From contig CM070873.1 of assembly GCA_036365515.1 (NCBI GenBank), positions 82,099,948 to 82,163,947 of the forward strand: DNA of 64,000 bases, read 5' to 3'. The notes under the pieces were generated by a model. The model searched no databases, was not told the DNA's origin, and saw nothing but the letters and a program-made list of their open reading frames with translations. The stretch is from Torymus aiolomorphi (taxonomy: Eukaryota > Arthropoda > Insecta > Hymenoptera > Torymidae). Shown in pieces: positions 62,030 to 64,000 of this stretch. Made by a program: the position numbers and the translations under genes. Numbering within the stretch: the stretch's first letter is position 1; every line of letters starts with the position of its first letter.

Positions 62030-62720
62030 GACTCATAGAATCAGACCCACAGCTCCCGCATCATCCCCCGCGATATTTCATTCTCAACTCTCCACCGCGT
62101 AAACCAAATCACAAAGCACCAAACCCAGCCCAATCGATATTATACACCTATACAGCCACTCTCACACTCGAATCCAGCCGAAAACACGCGCGCTCGTGCA
62201 ACTTTGATTCCCGGGGTGCCTCAAAGTCCGCGCGCGCGCTGAGAATCGCGGATAAGTTAATTCGACGTTTGAACTGAGCGCGTGTGCGTGCGTGCATGTG
62301 CAAGCCAGCATAAATACACACACAGCTTCAGCACGGCCGAATCGATGTTGCCGTCGCACGCGCGGTTTTATCGCTGTCACGCACATAATTAATTTAATTT
62401 AGTTTAATACGTTGGGCGCGCGCACGGCGTCCCCCGGACGACGGCGATTGCCGCGCCGATTGTTTGCACGGAAACGACGCCATTAGCCGCACCACGCGCG
62501 AGCTCTACTTTGCGCCTGCCGCTGATGCTTCCGTGTGCGTATGTGTGTGCGTGTACGTGTGTATGTACGGGTGTAGGTAAAGCGACGGGAATTTGCACGC
62601 GTTTCCGAGACGGCCGACGCGCGATTAATTCGCGTAGCTTATGCGCGTGAATGTCTTTGCAGGTGTTTTCCCCCCATTGAGACGTTGTTTGTTAAGAATG
62701 TGCGGAGCTGTTGTAGTTTA
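62030..62720. other. Rx-intron GC/CpG island at 62.4 kb, clear switch
   Basis: Left shoulder CCACAGCTCCCGCATCATCC, continued by ACCAAATCACAAAGCACC. Right shoulder GTGTGTGCGTGTACGTGTGT. The spacer 62720-63480 is AT-rich with no feature. Confidence 0.65.
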
Positions 62721-63491
62721 AGTATGATTAAACTGATTTGAGAAAATTTATTTATTTTTTGACGTTTTGGAAAAATTAGTGCCAATAATTTGTCGGTATC
62801 CTTTGATGAAGTTTTTATTTGTTTATCGAATGAGAAAGACATTTAAAATTGTTGAAAGAGGTATATTTTAATGCAGTAATTATCTGAATGAGTTTTTAAA
62901 GTTAGGGGTATTTTTAGAATCTCTCAATGATTATTTCAACGAAATATAAGTTTTTTTTGTATATTTACAGCTATCTGAAGTCCTCTGTGTCAGTTTTTTT
63001 TTTAGCTCACGCAGCAATGTGGTCGATCTACAGTTTTATGTGGGTTTCGAACCACGATAGCTACAGTGAAATAAGCACGTGAATATCCTGGATTTCGAAA
63101 AACTCGGCACAGATGTGCTAGTCAAAGATATTTATAACGTCTTGAAAAAAAAAGTAATTTAGCTATCAGTTTATTTATTGTTTCCAAAATTCTTAATCCG
63201 ATATTTAAGGAAGTTATAACTCCAACACAGCATTAGTAGCATACCATCAGTATTACAGGCCACCAGTAAGCATCTACAGCGAATCGCTTCTACATAACGA
63301 AACCGAAAACTTACTCGCTTTCTTATTCAACCAAAATAAAAAAAATAATTCATTTTACTTCAAGTATACTAATTCATATTAATTTCGTGTGTAGATTTAG
63401 AGTTTTATAGTATAAAATAGCTTTATAACCAAGGTTTAGATAACATTTCCATTGTTTAATAACTTTAAGCAATTATAAAAAACTATCTCGT

Positions 63492-63523
63492 TGCATTCCA
63501 ACGACGCAAACTTCAGACTCATA
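63492..63523. mobile_element. Solo end of the element-B family beside the Rx exon
   Basis: The sequence TCGTTGCATTCCAACGACGC followed by AAACTTCAGACTCAT matches the right TIR of the element at 20157-20353 with about two changes. It ends 31 bp from the Rx exon donor side. I found no matching left end, so this is a solo or truncated copy. Confidence 0.7.
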
Positions 63524-63539
63524 CTATAAGCAAGTATAT

Positions 63540-63860
63540 AAACGAGACACTGACCTGTACGCGCACTTCCGGCAGATTGACCTTCATCGCGAGCTCCTCG
63601 CGCGAGTAGACGTCCGGATAGTGGGACTTCTCGAAGGCACGCTCGAGCTCGTGCAGCTGATAGGTGGTGAAGGTCGTCCTGTTGCGACGGTGCTTCTTCT
63701 TGCTGGGCGCGTCGTTCGGCTCCATACCGCCTGGCTCGTCGTCGCTGCCGCCGCCCGTCGAGTTGCAACTGCCCTCGCCTGCGAACGACACGCGGCACTC
63801 GGTGTTAAGAGAGTTGGCGAACATTCAAGGTTCAGGGAGTTGTCAATTGAGACGGGCGAA
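63540..63860. other. GC island over the Rx homeobox exon
   Basis: The coding exon forms the core. The right flank (AGAGAGTTGGCGAACATTC, then GGTTCAGGGAGTTGTC) is G/T-leaning. The 63860-64000 remainder is AT-rich intron. Confidence 0.4.
63555..63778 (-). CDS. Rx: Rx/Rax-type homeobox gene, internal coding exon with homeodomain residues 1-46
   Basis: This exon encodes a Ser/Gly/Asp/Glu-rich linker of about 25 residues, a basic [11 protein letters not shown] entry and homeodomain residues 1-46, ending at NLPEVRVQ. The minus-strand acceptor is TTCGCAG before 63778 and the donor is GTCAGT after 63555. The 224 bp are two bases plus 74 codons, so an upstream exon beyond 64000 must supply one base and the N-terminus, including any octapeptide. 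Known of the family: Rx/Rax proteins are PRD-class, Q50, OAR-bearing transcription factors that act in the nucleus in eye-field, anterior brain and neurosecretory development. The run through helix 2 and the later RRAKWRRQEK match Rx better than aristaless or Arx, which use WRKQEK. An open reading frame continues upstream to a Met at 63824, but I read that stretch as intron because of the good acceptor. PHDP or another Q50 paralogue is a lesser alternative. Confidence 0.92.
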
Positions 63861-64000
63861 TATGAAAGACGTACTTATAAGATTTTCGTATTTTTTCTAA
63901 TTCAAATTCCCATTCACCAAATAGGCTTTTGGATGAGAATGGTTTTCGCTGTGGTAACGATTTTTCACGATTCAAATTTATGATGTGATATAAGAAATCT

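Noticed and set aside
63040..63090. GGTTTCGAACCA-type sequence as a tRNA arm
   Set aside because: No acceptor stem, anticodon arm or A box could be matched around it. It is just a short palindrome.
63436..63798. 120-codon minus-strand ORF over the homeobox exon
   Set aside because: It is a shadow frame of the Rx exon; the homeodomain reads in the neighbouring frame. The plus-strand frames at 63621-63983 are also shadows.
63779..63824. In-frame Met at 63824 as the Rx start codon
   Set aside because: A good acceptor (TTCGCAG) lies at 63779-63785, and Rx proteins have a longer N-terminus with an octapeptide upstream. I prefer an internal exon, although a short alternative start cannot be excluded.

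Overview
The window is animal nuclear DNA, most likely from an insect. One multi-exon homeobox gene lies in a large non-coding landscape with GT-AG introns, many dinucleotide microsatellites (GA/CT, TA, GT) and short foldback transposons. CpG-rich islands alternate with AT-rich DNA. That base composition, the Rx-type protein, an insect-style GMC oxidoreductase remnant and an orphan 'DMQGF' ORF together suggest a hymenopteran, possibly a parasitoid wasp. The order-level placement is inference.

The only well-supported protein gene is a Rx/Rax-type (retinal homeobox) PRD-class homeodomain gene on the minus strand. Four coding exons are visible: 63778-63555 (acidic linker plus homeodomain residues 1-46), 32582-32491 (homeodomain residues 47-60), 32201-32014 and 30521-30235 (OAR motif and stop). 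The splice phases agree throughout. The first exon or exons lie beyond the right edge. A 31 kb intron splits the homeobox between residues 46 and 47.

From 1 to about 30 kb is the 3' flank. It carries GC islands and two transposon-rich AT stretches (about 3.4-11 kb and 19.8-23.1 kb). It also holds a decayed GMC-oxidoreductase copy (5134-6648) interrupted by a TA-flanked MITE, a decayed DIRS-like tyrosine recombinase (about 22.1-23.1 kb, minus), an intact orphan ORF of 169 codons next to it, a roughly 0.96 kb TIR element, a nested pair of foldback elements and several tandem or dispersed repeats. From 32.6 to 63.55 kb, the big Rx intron carries more than 20 GC/CpG islands every 1-2 kb. It has few mobile elements, mainly a TA-targeting MITE family in three copies.

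The most unusual signal is a shared polarity of the GC islands. Nearly every one has a left shoulder rich in C and A and a right shoulder rich in G and T on the given strand, with a switch in the CpG-rich core. Many cores also hold GA/CT repeats and CpG-flanked TATATA motifs. The polarity does not follow Rx transcription, because it reverses inside each island. Known processes that give this shape are divergent transcription initiation and replication origins. Roughly 35 islands of one shape, about two thirds of them in or next to one developmental gene, deserve a direct test.
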